From positions 1 to 43,135 of the forward strand of contig CAMPHJ010000016.1 of NCBI GenBank assembly GCA_946885845.1: a DNA stretch of 43,135 bases, written 5' to 3'. Position numbers and translations under genes: made by a program. How positions within the stretch are numbered: the stretch's first letter is position 1; every line of letters begins with the position of its first letter. The notes under the pieces are model-generated. The model was given only the letters and a program-made list of their open reading frames with translations, had not been told where the DNA came from and ran no database searches. This stretch comes from an uncultured Sphingobium sp. (GTDB lineage Bacteria > Pseudomonadota > Alphaproteobacteria > Sphingomonadales > Sphingomonadaceae). This document shows, piece after piece, positions 26,221 to 34,372 of the stretch.

Positions 26221-26607
26221 ATGAGCGATGCCTGGCTGTATGACGAACATCCCGCAATGTTCCGGGCGCATCCGTTCCTGTTCATCCTGCTGCTGATATC
26301 CGTCGTCGGCCTGCTGGCGATCGGCGTCTGGTGGCTGCGGACAAAGGGGGAGCGGTTGGCGCTGTCGGATCGCGAAGTCCTGATGGAGCGGGGCCTGTTG
26401 TCGAAGCAGCGGACGGAAATCGCGCTGTCCAGTATTCGCAGCGTGCGCATTACCCAGACTTTTGGTCAGCGTATCTTCGACGTCGGCAATGTGGAGCTGT
26501 TCAGCGCGGGTGACGTGGCTGAAATTGCGATCAAATCCATGCCGCGACCCGGCCGCATCCGTAACATCGCGGCGTCGCGCAACCTGGACCTGCTGCCGCA
26601 ACGCTGA
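26221..26607 (+). CDS. PH-domain (YdbS/DUF304-type) membrane protein
   Basis: The protein has 128 residues. One hydrophobic helix (about 19-41, FLFILLLISVVGLLAIGVWWL) is followed by a bacterial PH domain (LALSDREVLMERGLLSKQRTEIALSSIRSVRITQTFGQRIFDVGNVELFSAG). Function is unknown; related proteins are single-pass or double-pass membrane proteins. Two adjacent ATG codons (26218, 26221) are possible; the second has better spacing to GGGAAG. Confidence 0.82.
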   Translation: MSDAWLYDEHPAMFRAHPFLFILLLISVVGLLAIGVWWLRTKGERLALSDREVLMERGLLSKQRTEIALSSIRSVRITQTFGQRIFDVGNVELFSAGDVAEIAIKSMPRPGRIRNIAASRNLDLLPQR

Positions 26608-26758
26608 CTTTTGCCTGCCCTCCCTTGACCTCGCGCCAATTTGTTTGAACGATAGGAAGTGACGGGCCCTTCAGTGAGGCCCAGCTTCCGGGAAAGGACG
26701 CCACGGGTCAACGCCGCTTCGCAATGGCGCGAAGGACGGCGCAACGGGGTTGTCTTTC

Positions 26759-27457
26759 ATGGCGCTGCCAGTGATGCTTTCGCTACCCGACCTGACCGCG
26801 CAGCAGCGGGATGAGGTGCGGCAGTCATGCGGCTTTGCCTGCGTCCGGTGCGGCGTAACTATCTACCGCTATCTCCTCCTGCCCGATGCCGCCGATGCGA
26901 CATTGCTTTGTCCGACCTGCCATGGACTGGTGGAAGACGGTCGGCTGACGGCCTCTCAAGTGTACGGATTTCACACCAACCCGGTCGTCCGCCAGCGCCA
27001 TTTCGCGCGTGACCGCCTGCCTTTTTCTCCGGGACTGCCGACGTTGATCATCGGCGGCACGCGACTGCTGCGCGACACACCCATTCCGCTGGTGCTGGAT
27101 GGAGAACCAATCATGATGTTCGCACCGCCCTGTCGTAGCCAGGGGGCGACGCGCATCAGCCTGCGCATGGGCGACCCCGATGGCAGGCCAGTGCAGGTGA
27201 TCGACGGCAATGAGTGGTTGGCCCCCAATGGCAGCTGGCATTTCCTGCTGCGCGGCGACCGATACAGCATCGCGGCGGCGCGGGGCGATGGGCTGGCGGT
27301 GCTGCGCATCGTGGCGCGCGACCGGATCGCGGTCGAACATCTGCGCACGACCATTCGCGGACGTCGGCTGGAGGTCACGCCGGACTGGCTGGAAATCGAC
27401 GGAAAGCGCCATGTAAACCGGATTGGCGGCGGCGCGCTGGTTGGACTGGAGTGCTGA
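26759..27457 (+). CDS. Zinc-finger protein with degenerate HNH-like N-terminus
   Basis: The protein has 232 residues. Residues 28-55 show CVRCG and, 19 residues later, CPTCH, the spacing of a zinc-ribbon as in HNH nucleases and related proteins. The usual His and Asn of an active HNH centre are not evident, so it may bind zinc without cutting DNA. The rest (about 80-232) is predicted beta-rich and resembles no family I know. Start choice is between ATG at 26759 and TTG at 26750; GGGG before 26750 lies nine bases from the ATG. Flanking genes give no hint of function. Confidence 0.7.
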   Translation: MALPVMLSLPDLTAQQRDEVRQSCGFACVRCGVTIYRYLLLPDAADATLLCPTCHGLVEDGRLTASQVYGFHTNPVVRQRHFARDRLPFSPGLPTLIIGGTRLLRDTPIPLVLDGEPIMMFAPPCRSQGATRISLRMGDPDGRPVQVIDGNEWLAPNGSWHFLLRGDRYSIAAARGDGLAVLRIVARDRIAVEHLRTTIRGRRLEVTPDWLEIDGKRHVNRIGGGALVGLEC

Positions 27458-27498
27458 CACCCCGGTTAATGGGATGGGGGAGAGGTTGGCTTGGTGCT

Positions 27499-27568
27499 AC
27501 GTGCTCCTGCGCAGGCAGGAGCCTAGTTCATACGGCGGGATTGGGCTCCTGCCTGCGCAGGAGCACGT
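27499..27568. repeat. Perfect 25-base inverted repeat
   Basis: Positions 27499-27523 are the exact reverse complement of 27544-27568, with a 20-base loop. Each arm contains a smaller palindrome (CTCCTGCGCAGGCAGGAG). This composition fits a REP/BIME-like intergenic element. It begins 41 bases after the preceding stop codon and may also terminate transcription. Confidence 0.7.
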
Positions 27569-27677
27569 GATTCCTCAATCCAGAGTGGCTTCGAGACGGC
27601 AAGGATGACTGGACGCGCGAGACAGTTTTAGCCGTTTAGAACAGATTCGCGCGCGCTTATGCATGACTCTTGCGCAC

Positions 27678-27712
27678 CAATGCCTGCGATGCCAGCCTTC
27701 GCTGGCATGACG
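27678..27712 (-). repeat. REP-like palindrome (copy 2)
   Basis: ATGCCAGC (27689-27696) pairs with GCTGGCAT (27701-27708) across CTTC. Read on the minus strand, the sequence CGTCAT...CCAGCG...GCTGG...ATC aligns with the element at 18816-18850, with a compensatory G-C/C-G exchange in the stem. Two copies in one window show that it is a repeat family. Confidence 0.55.
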
Positions 27713-27789
27713 TGAGGCGTTGCCATCCTGTCTAACTGTGCCCGCTGCGACAGCCGCCGTTAACCACCGATGCCCCGGTCGCAGTCAGC

Positions 27790-28086
27790 TTACCCACATC
27801 GCGCCGAGATAATCACCATCTTTTCGTCATAGCTGACTGTCAGCCGGTCGGGGCGGAAGTCCATGGTCATCGCCATGCCGGGCGCACCCCAGCGCAAGGT
27901 GCGCGCCTTCGATGCCTGCAATAGCTGAGAACCGGTCGCCTCATTCGCGATCTGGCCGATGAAGCGGTCAAGGCCCTCGTTGCGGCAAGGGCCCTCGGTC
28001 GTGGCGGGTATCGTCGCGGGGCCTTCGCCGCCAGCACTGGCGCAGGCGGCCAGCAGGGGGAGGGGGATGAACGCCGCTATCCGCAT
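27790..28086 (-). CDS. I78-family peptidase-inhibitor lipoprotein
   Basis: The protein has 98 residues. A lipoprotein signal peptide ends in LLAAC with the lipid-carrying Cys at 15. The mature part has CRNEGLDRFIGQ, then SKARTLRWGAPGMAMTMDFRPDRLTVSYDEKMVIISARCG, which is the I78 signature with paired Cys at both ends. I78 proteins are putative inhibitors of elastase-like proteases, probably periplasmic here. It lies eight bases after the RNase D stop on the same strand, so the two are likely co-transcribed. Confidence 0.88.
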   Translation of the reverse strand: MRIAAFIPLPLLAACASAGGEGPATIPATTEGPCRNEGLDRFIGQIANEATGSQLLQASKARTLRWGAPGMAMTMDFRPDRLTVSYDEKMVIISARCG

Positions 28087-28094
28087 GATGTCTA

Positions 28095-29267
28095 CTACTC
28101 CCGTTCGGTGCGCGTCATCTTCAGTCGACCGCCCGTCACCGCAAAGGCCAGGCGGCCTTCCACCAGGTCAACGGCGTCACGGCCAAATTGTTCATAGCGC
28201 CAGCCCTCCAGGATCGACAGGCCTTCGCGCACGCCTGCCGCCAGCGCGTCGATATCGTCCGACCGCGCCAACAGGCGGGCGGCAACGTTGATGTCGCGCG
28301 ACCGGATCTTGAGCAGCAGCTTGAGCAGATCCGCGACCAGTGCGCCATCCTTGCCCAGGCCTGGTCGCTTTGGATCGCGTTCGGGCATCTCTTCCTTGTC
28401 CAGCGGCTTGTGGCTGCCGAGCGCCGCCATCAGGCGCGCGCCGATGTCATTGGTTTTCCATGTGGCGGACAGGCCGCGCACCTTGCCCAGGTCTTCCTGT
28501 GCGCGGGGCGGGTGGCTGGCGATGTCGGCCAGGGTTTCATCCTTGACGATGCGACCGCGCGGCAGGTTCTTGTCCTGCGCCTCAATCTCGCGCCAGGCGG
28601 CGAGCGCCTTCAGGCGACCGAGCACATCGGCCTTGCGGCTGGCAATGCGGACGCGTTGCCAGGCTTGCTCAGGTTCGTTCACATAGTTGGACGGGTCGCA
28701 AACCCGCTCCATTTCCTGATCCAGCCAGTCGCCCCGTCCCGTCTTGCGCAATTCTTCCAGCATCATCGGGAAAATCTGGATGAGGTAGGTGACGTCGCCG
28801 ATGGCATAGTCGATCTGCCGCTTGTCGAGCGGGCGGCGGGCCCAATCGGTGAAGCGCGCGCCCTTGTCGAGCTGAACGCCGAGCCATGCATCGACCAGGT
28901 TGCCGTAACCGATCTGTTCGCCCAGCCCCAATGCCATGGCGGCGATCTGCGTGTCGAACATCGGATGCGGGGTCCGGCCGGTCAGGTTGTAGATGATCTC
29001 CAGGTCCTGCCCGCCTGCATGAAATACCTTCAGCACATCCTCATTGTCGACCATCAGGTCGAGCAGGGGGCTAAGGTCGAGGCCCGGCGCCTTGGGGTCG
29101 ATAGCTGCGGCTTCGTTGCTGTCAGCTACCTGGACCAAGCAGAGGTCCGGCCAATAGCTGTTTTCGCGCATGAACTCGGTATCGACCGCTATGTAAGGCG
29201 ACTTTGCGATACGGGCGCAGAATTGGGCAAGTGTCTTGCTGTCGGTGATCAGCGGATGGATTTGCAT
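28095..29267 (-). CDS. rnd: Ribonuclease D
   Basis: The protein has 390 residues. The exonuclease domain has VDTEFMRE (D29, E31), [11 protein letters not shown] and the YAIGDVTYL motif, the DEDDy set of residues; two HRDC-type domains follow. RNase D trims the 3' ends of tRNA and other small RNAs. The ATG at 29267 gives the family N-terminus [10 protein letters not shown]; the frame extends to 29327 but those residues are not typical. It is divergent from aspS; the small lipoprotein gene lies downstream. Confidence 0.95.
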   Translation of the reverse strand: MQIHPLITDSKTLAQFCARIAKSPYIAVDTEFMRENSYWPDLCLVQVADSNEAAAIDPKAPGLDLSPLLDLMVDNEDVLKVFHAGGQDLEIIYNLTGRTPHPMFDTQIAAMALGLGEQIGYGNLVDAWLGVQLDKGARFTDWARRPLDKRQIDYAIGDVTYLIQIFPMMLEELRKTGRGDWLDQEMERVCDPSNYVNEPEQAWQRVRIASRKADVLGRLKALAAWREIEAQDKNLPRGRIVKDETLADIASHPPRAQEDLGKVRGLSATWKTNDIGARLMAALGSHKPLDKEEMPERDPKRPGLGKDGALVADLLKLLLKIRSRDINVAARLLARSDDIDALAAGVREGLSILEGWRYEQFGRDAVDLVEGRLAFAVTGGRLKMTRTERE

Positions 29268-29394
29268 ATGGTCTTCGATCTTATTATGGGCTGGCCCGTC
29301 GCTCACGGGCTCGTCAATGCTTGACAAGACCGCCCATAGCGGGGCCGCGGCACTTTGTCATTTCCGTAAAACGAAGCTGAAAGATACAAACGCC

Positions 29395-31179
29395 ATGCAC
29401 GTCTATCGCACTCATACTTGCGGCGCCCTGACCTCGACCGAAGTCGGCAATGAGGTGCGCGTGTCGGGCTGGGTGCATCGCAAGCGCGATCATGGCGGCG
29501 TATTGTTCGTGGACCTTCGCGATCATTATGGCATCACGCAGATCGTGGCGAAGGCCGATAGTGGCCCGCTCAAGATATTGGAGACGCTTCGCCTCGAATC
29601 CGTTGTGACGGTTGAAGGCAAGGTGGTCGCCCGCGCAGCTGAAGCGATCAATCCCAGGATGGCTACTGGCGAAATCGAGATCGTGGCGGATAGCGTCACT
29701 GTCTTGTCTGCTGCGGCCGAACTGCCGCTGCCGGTAGCGGGTGAACAGGAATATCCTGAGGACATCCGCCTGCGCTACCGCTTCCTGGACTTGCGGCGCG
29801 AGACGCTGCACGCGAATATCGTCAAGCGCACGAAGATCATTTCCGACATGCGTCGGCGCATGGAGGGGATCGGCTTCACAGAATATTCGACGCCTATTCT
29901 GACGGCGAGCAGCCCCGAAGGCGCGCGCGACTTCCTGGTGCCGAGCCGTATTCATCCGGGCAAGTTCTACGCGCTGCCGCAGGCGCCGCAGCAATATAAG
30001 CAGCTGCTGATGGTCGCGGGCTTCGACCGTTATTTTCAGATTGCGCCTTGTTTCCGCGATGAAGACCCGCGCGCCGACCGCCTGCCGGGCGAGTTCTACC
30101 AGCTGGACCTCGAAATGAGCTTCGTCACGCAGGAAGATGTGTGGAACACGATGGAGCCGGTGATCGCCCAGGTGTTCGAACAGTTTGCCGACGGCAAGCC
30201 GGTGACGCCGTCGGGCAGCTTCCCGCGCATTCCCCATGCAGAGGCGATGCTGAAATATGGGTCGGACAAGCCGGACCTGCGCAATCCCATCCTGATTCAG
30301 GATGTGACCGAGCATTTCGTGGAGTCAGGTTTCGGCATTTTCGCTTCGCTGGTGGACAGCGGCAGCGTCATCCGCGCGATCCCTGCGCCGGGTGCAGGTG
30401 CGGGCAGCCGGAAATTCTTCGACGACATGAACAATTGGGCGCGGGGCGAAGGCTATTCGGGTCTTGGCTATATCAACATCAAGGACGGCGTGCCCGGTGG
30501 ACCCATCGCCAAGAATCATGGCGAAGAACGCACGGCCAAGCTGATCGAGGCGCTGGGCCTTGGCCCCAATGACGGCGTTTTCTTCGCGGCGGGCAAGGAA
30601 AGCCAGGCGGCGAAGCTGGCGGGCCTGGCGCGCATTCGCGTGGGCGAGCAACTCGACCTGATTGACAAGGACCGGTTCGAACTGTGCTGGATCATCGATT
30701 TCCCCTTCTATGAATATGACGAGGAAACAAAGTCGGTCGACTTCGCGCACAATCCTTTCTCCATGCCGCAAGGCGGGATGGACGCGCTGGAGAATCAGGA
30801 TCCGCTGACGATCAAGGCCTATCAATATGACATGGTCTGCAACGGCTATGAAATCGCGTCCGGTTCCATTCGTAACCAGTCGCCGGAACTGATGGTCAAG
30901 GCGTTCGAAAAGGTGGGCCTTAGCCAGCAGGATGTGGAGGATCGTTTCGGCGGCCTCTATCGCGCATTCCAATATGGCGCGCCGCCGCATGGTGGCATGG
31001 CCGCTGGCGTGGACCGTGTCGTGATGCTGCTATGCGGTGCGCAGAACCTGCGCGAAATCACGCTGTTCCCGATGAACCAGCGCGCCGAAGACCTGCTGAT
31101 GGGCGCGCCGAGCGCGGCCGACTTCAAGCAACTGCGTGAACTGCATGTCCGGGTGATGGAGCCGCAAGCCAAGAGCTGA
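29395..31179 (+). CDS. aspS: Aspartyl-tRNA synthetase
   Basis: The protein has 594 residues. It has an N-terminal OB-fold anticodon-binding domain ([22 protein letters not shown]), the class II motif 2 [21 protein letters not shown], the bacterial GAD insertion domain, and motif 3 [23 protein letters not shown]. It charges tRNA with aspartate. The ATG at 29395 is followed by [10 protein letters not shown], the usual start; upstream in-frame codons would add 53 unmatched residues. The nearest -35-like TTGACA (29321) lacks a -10 at the right distance. Confidence 0.97.
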   Translation: MHVYRTHTCGALTSTEVGNEVRVSGWVHRKRDHGGVLFVDLRDHYGITQIVAKADSGPLKILETLRLESVVTVEGKVVARAAEAINPRMATGEIEIVADSVTVLSAAAELPLPVAGEQEYPEDIRLRYRFLDLRRETLHANIVKRTKIISDMRRRMEGIGFTEYSTPILTASSPEGARDFLVPSRIHPGKFYALPQAPQQYKQLLMVAGFDRYFQIAPCFRDEDPRADRLPGEFYQLDLEMSFVTQEDVWNTMEPVIAQVFEQFADGKPVTPSGSFPRIPHAEAMLKYGSDKPDLRNPILIQDVTEHFVESGFGIFASLVDSGSVIRAIPAPGAGAGSRKFFDDMNNWARGEGYSGLGYINIKDGVPGGPIAKNHGEERTAKLIEALGLGPNDGVFFAAGKESQAAKLAGLARIRVGEQLDLIDKDRFELCWIIDFPFYEYDEETKSVDFAHNPFSMPQGGMDALENQDPLTIKAYQYDMVCNGYEIASGSIRNQSPELMVKAFEKVGLSQQDVEDRFGGLYRAFQYGAPPHGGMAAGVDRVVMLLCGAQNLREITLFPMNQRAEDLLMGAPSAADFKQLRELHVRVMEPQAKS

Positions 31180-31262
31180 TTGTGACGATCGTCGTGAGCC
31201 GGATTTGACTTTTCGCCGCATGGGGCGTTGCTTTCCTTATCTGGGTAGGAAGGATGACGCGC

Positions 31263-32045
31263 ATGGCGATTGACCTTGCCGATTATGAGAAGGGCAAGCC
31301 TCTCAAAGGCGACTATGAAGCTGAACTCGACAAGCTGCAGGAGCGGTTGGCGAAGATTCAGGTTGCGCATGTCATCCATAACCGGCGGTCGGTCATCCTG
31401 TTTGAGGGCTGGGACGCGGCGGGCAAGGGCGGCATCATCAAGCGCATGACGGCGCAATGGGACCCGCGCTATTATCGGGTCTGGCCGATCGCTGCTCCCT
31501 CTGCGGAAGAATGCGACCATCATTTCCTCTGGCGCTTCTGGACGCGCCTGCCCGCTGGCCGCAACATCGCGGTGTTTGACCGCAGCTGGTATGGCCGGGT
31601 GCTGGTGGAGCGGGTGGAAGGCTTTTGCTCCAAGGCGGAATGGAAGCGCGCCTATGATGAAATCAACGCCTTTGAACAGCAGCAGGTCGACGCGGGCACG
31701 AACATCGTAAAGCTGTTCGTCCACATCACCCAGGAAACGCAGGATGAGCAACTGGCGCAGCGGCTCGACACGCCCTGGAAACGGTGGAAGACGGGCGTGG
31801 ATGATTACCGTAACCGCGCGCGACGGGCGGACTATCTCGACGCGTTGGGTGACATGTTTGCCAAAACCGACAGCAAATATGCGCCTTGGCAAATTATCGA
31901 CAATAATCACCGCAAGGCTGGACGCATCGCAGCGATGAAGCATGTGGCCCAGACTTTGGAAAAGCTGGTGCCGATGGACTTTCCCGATCCCGACCCGGAA
32001 GTTGTCAAGCTGGCGCAGCAGGCCTTTGGTTATAAATCATCATAA
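31263..32045 (+). CDS. ppk2: Polyphosphate kinase 2 family protein
   Basis: The protein has 260 residues, a single PPK2 domain. Walker A is GWDAAGKGG (about 49-57), Walker B is VFDRSWYGR (about 104-112), followed by the VLVERVEGF helix and lid region. PPK2 enzymes transfer phosphate between polyphosphate and nucleotides (GDP, ADP, AMP). The subclass is not clear: the wording of the Walker B block is close to polyphosphate:AMP phosphotransferases, but those are often two-domain. The ATG at 31263 is nine bases from GGAAGG; the ATG at 31254 is too close to it. Confidence 0.9.
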   Translation: MAIDLADYEKGKPLKGDYEAELDKLQERLAKIQVAHVIHNRRSVILFEGWDAAGKGGIIKRMTAQWDPRYYRVWPIAAPSAEECDHHFLWRFWTRLPAGRNIAVFDRSWYGRVLVERVEGFCSKAEWKRAYDEINAFEQQQVDAGTNIVKLFVHITQETQDEQLAQRLDTPWKRWKTGVDDYRNRARRADYLDALGDMFAKTDSKYAPWQIIDNNHRKAGRIAAMKHVAQTLEKLVPMDFPDPDPEVVKLAQQAFGYKSS

Positions 32046-32128
32046 AAGTTATTAAAAACAACGCATTGTCACAGAAGTGTCATAGAAACCTAACCTGGCG
32101 TTTACCAGTTTCACGCTAACCGGCGTTC

Positions 32129-33460
32129 ATGCACAAGACTACGGCGCCTGACCACCTGAATGACAATCCGTCCTGTGATGGGGTGACAAGCGGACTGCAC
32201 CTGATCGCGTCCGCCCCGACCATCCGGCTGGGCCAGCCACTCAGTGAGGCGGTGGACCATTTCCAGCATGACCCGCATCTGCGACTGCTGCCGGTGCTGG
32301 ACGCGCAGGACCGGCCGGCGGGCGCCATTTACGAATGGGACATGCGGCGCATATTGTTCAATCCCTTTGGCCATGCGCTGCTGCGCAACCCCAGTTTTGG
32401 GGGACGACTGGACGATCATGTCCGGCGCTGCCCCGTGGTGGAACGCGACGCCAGCGTCGAGGCACTGATCGATGTCTATGCGGCGCAGGGCGCATCCTGC
32501 GAAGGGTTGATCATTGTAGAACGCGGGCGCTACGCCGGGGTCGTGGGTGGACCGCTTTTGCTGGGGCTGACGGCTGAGCGCGACGCCCGGCTGGCGGTTG
32601 CACGAGCGTCGCGACTGGAACGGATCACCGGCGAAAGCGCCACCTTCCGCAGCGACATAGAGGCGTTGGCCGCCGAACTGGTGCGGGTGGCGGACATGCT
32701 GTCGGGCTTTTCGGTCGAAGCGGCCGAACAGGCCGTGGCCAACAGTCAGGCGGCAGGCGAAATGGCAATCGCGGCTGCCCAGACCGCAGATTCATTGTCT
32801 GGAATTGCTGCTTCGGGCAGAGATCTGGGGCCATTGTTCCTATCGATAGAAGAAGAAGTGCGTGAGGCGGGCAAGGCTCTGCACGCAGCCGTGCAACAGG
32901 CGCGGCTGGGGTCGGCGGACAGCCAGGCGTTGATCGTCGAAGCGGACGGTATCGGTGAATTCACGGCAGTGATTGACGGCATCGCCAGGGCGACGACGAC
33001 ATTGGCGCTGAACGCCGGGATCGAGGCGGCGCGCGCGGGCGAGGCTGGCCAGGGCTTTGCAGTCGTCGCGCGCGAGGTAAAGGCGCTGGCCGCGCAAACG
33101 CGTGAAGCGGCGGCGCAGATTGCGGGGCGCATTGGCCATATTCGCGAAAGCGTCGGTAATGTTGCGGCGGGGCACGCGCATATGGATGCCGCAATCGCGA
33201 CGGCGGATCGGCTGGCCGCGTCGGTTTTCGATGCGGTGGCGCGGCAGGGTGCCTTTAGCCGGACCATAGCCGCCAGCGTGGCCGAAGCAGGCGCGTCGAG
33301 CGACCATATCCGTTCGCGGGCGAGCGAGATCAGCGCCAGCGCAACCGCTGCGGCGGATGGCGCGCGGGCGATGGGCAGCACCGCTTGCCGTCTGGCGGAC
33401 GAAACGCGTCGACTGGATGCGCGGGCCAGCAGCTTCATTCGCGCGATCCAGGCCGCCTGA
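32129..33460 (+). CDS. Soluble chemoreceptor-like protein with CBS-like N-terminus
   Basis: The protein has 443 residues and no membrane helix or signal peptide. Residues of about 25-150 form two segments like paired CBS domains ([41 protein letters not shown]). From about 165 to the end it is helical with the MCP signalling hairpin [39 protein letters not shown] at about 283-321. MCP signalling domains usually act through CheW and CheA; CBS pairs bind adenine nucleotides. No che gene lies nearby. It follows ppk2 by 83 bases, so an energy-sensing role is imaginable but unproven. Confidence 0.85.
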   Translation: MHKTTAPDHLNDNPSCDGVTSGLHLIASAPTIRLGQPLSEAVDHFQHDPHLRLLPVLDAQDRPAGAIYEWDMRRILFNPFGHALLRNPSFGGRLDDHVRRCPVVERDASVEALIDVYAAQGASCEGLIIVERGRYAGVVGGPLLLGLTAERDARLAVARASRLERITGESATFRSDIEALAAELVRVADMLSGFSVEAAEQAVANSQAAGEMAIAAAQTADSLSGIAASGRDLGPLFLSIEEEVREAGKALHAAVQQARLGSADSQALIVEADGIGEFTAVIDGIARATTTLALNAGIEAARAGEAGQGFAVVAREVKALAAQTREAAAQIAGRIGHIRESVGNVAAGHAHMDAAIATADRLAASVFDAVARQGAFSRTIAASVAEAGASSDHIRSRASEISASATAAADGARAMGSTACRLADETRRLDARASSFIRAIQAA

Positions 33461-33531
33461 CGCGCAAATCATGCTGGCGCGCGCCGCAAATGCAGCTAGT
33501 CTGGCTTTCCATATATAAGGGAGAGGACCGC

Positions 33532-33717
33532 ATGCTCGTCATGTTCGTAGGCGCCGATCGTACCGAAACCGCCATCAACGCTGCGCAGGTGACTTTCGTA
33601 TCGTCCGTCAATGAAGGCACGCGCATCCGCTTTGGCGAAGGGCGCAGCGTCACCGTGACAGAGCCGATCGGCGAAGTGTTGAACAGCCTCAACCAGGCGC
33701 TGCGGCCACATGACTAG
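33532..33717 (+). CDS. Small protein of unknown function
   Basis: The protein has 61 residues: MLVMFVGADRTETAINA, then VTFVSSVNEGTRIRFGEGRSVTVTEPIGEVLNSLNQAL. It has a pattern of short strands with one C-terminal helix, and loosely recalls small FlbD-like proteins, but I do not assign it. GGGAGAGG before the ATG at 33532 is a strong ribosome-binding site, which is the main reason to believe the gene. It follows the CBS-MCP gene by 71 bases and converges on greB. Confidence 0.65.
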   Translation: MLVMFVGADRTETAINAAQVTFVSSVNEGTRIRFGEGRSVTVTEPIGEVLNSLNQALRPHD

Positions 33718-33787
33718 GCCGCTGCCTTAAGTCCATACTGCCTCATATTGCGGTTCGCCCTCGGCCCGGACGCGAAGAGGGAACTGA

Positions 33788-34273
33788 TCAGTCCGGGTAG
33801 CGGATCGCAATCACTTCATATTCCTTTTCGCCCGCTGGCAGGATGACCCGGCGCAAGTCACCGATTGCCGCGCCGCGCAGTGCGCGGGCGATGGGTGATC
33901 CCCACCCGATTCGCCCGGCGCTGGCGTCAGCTTCGTCATTGCCCAGGATCGTGACGGTGCGATGCTGGTCGTCATCGTCCGCGATAGTGACGGTGGCGCC
34001 AAAATAGACCTTGCCCTTGTCCGGCTGCTGGCGGGGATCGACGACCTTGGCATCCTTCATTTTCCTGGAAAGGCGCCGCAGCTGGCTATCGATTTCGCGC
34101 ATCCTTTTGCGTCCGTAGAGATAGTCGCCATTCTCGCTACGGTCGCCATTGCCCGCCGCCCAACTGACGATCTCGACCACGCGCGGGCGTTCGACGCCCA
34201 ACAGCTGGTCATATTCCGCCCGCAGCTTCGCAAAGCCTTCGGGGGTGATGTAGTTGGGATGGGCGGGGTTCAT
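33788..34273 (-). CDS. greB: Transcription elongation factor GreB
   Basis: The protein has 161 residues. The N-terminal coiled coil carries GNGDRSENGDYLYGRKRMREIDSQLRRLSRKM, which matches GreB rather than GreA, followed by the FKBP-like C-terminal domain (SPIARALRGAAIGDLRRVILPAGEKEYEVIAI). GreB enters the RNA polymerase secondary channel and stimulates cleavage of backtracked transcripts. Two adjacent ATG codons exist; the second, at 34273, is better spaced from AGAGG. It lies downstream of the transglycosylase gene on the same strand, with 99 bases and a strong hairpin between. Confidence 0.94.
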   Translation of the reverse strand: MNPAHPNYITPEGFAKLRAEYDQLLGVERPRVVEIVSWAAGNGDRSENGDYLYGRKRMREIDSQLRRLSRKMKDAKVVDPRQQPDKGKVYFGATVTIADDDDQHRTVTILGNDEADASAGRIGWGSPIARALRGAAIGDLRRVILPAGEKEYEVIAIRYPD

Positions 34274-34322
34274 CATGCCTCTTTACCCGCCCGGACGCGT
34301 CACGCGCAAATTGGTTCGCACG

Positions 34323-34353
34323 GTGGACGCAGAGCGATCATTTCTGCGTCCAC
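34323..34353 (-). terminator. Perfect hairpin between transglycosylase gene and greB
   Basis: GTGGACGCAGA (34323-34333) pairs perfectly with TCTGCGTCCAC (34343-34353) across nine bases. It lies 19 bases after the transglycosylase stop (minus strand). There is no clear U tract, so termination may be partial. Confidence 0.5.
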
Positions 34354-34372
34354 TAAGCGTCCGGCGAACCGT

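Larger units (their letters stand above)
27458..27789. other. 332-base gap with palindromic repeats
   Basis: No convincing gene was seen. The gap holds a perfect 25-base inverted repeat (27499-27568) and a second short palindrome (27689-27708). The sequence between them and the I78 gene shows nothing recognisable. Confidence 0.6.

Noticed and set aside
29321..29340. TTGACA upstream of aspS as a promoter
   Set aside because: No -10 box occurs 16-18 bases downstream; CATAGC is only eight bases away.
32090..32104. Possible CtrA site before the CBS-MCP gene (CTAA-N7-TTTA)
   Set aside because: The spacing is right but each half has a mismatch, so chance is a sufficient explanation.
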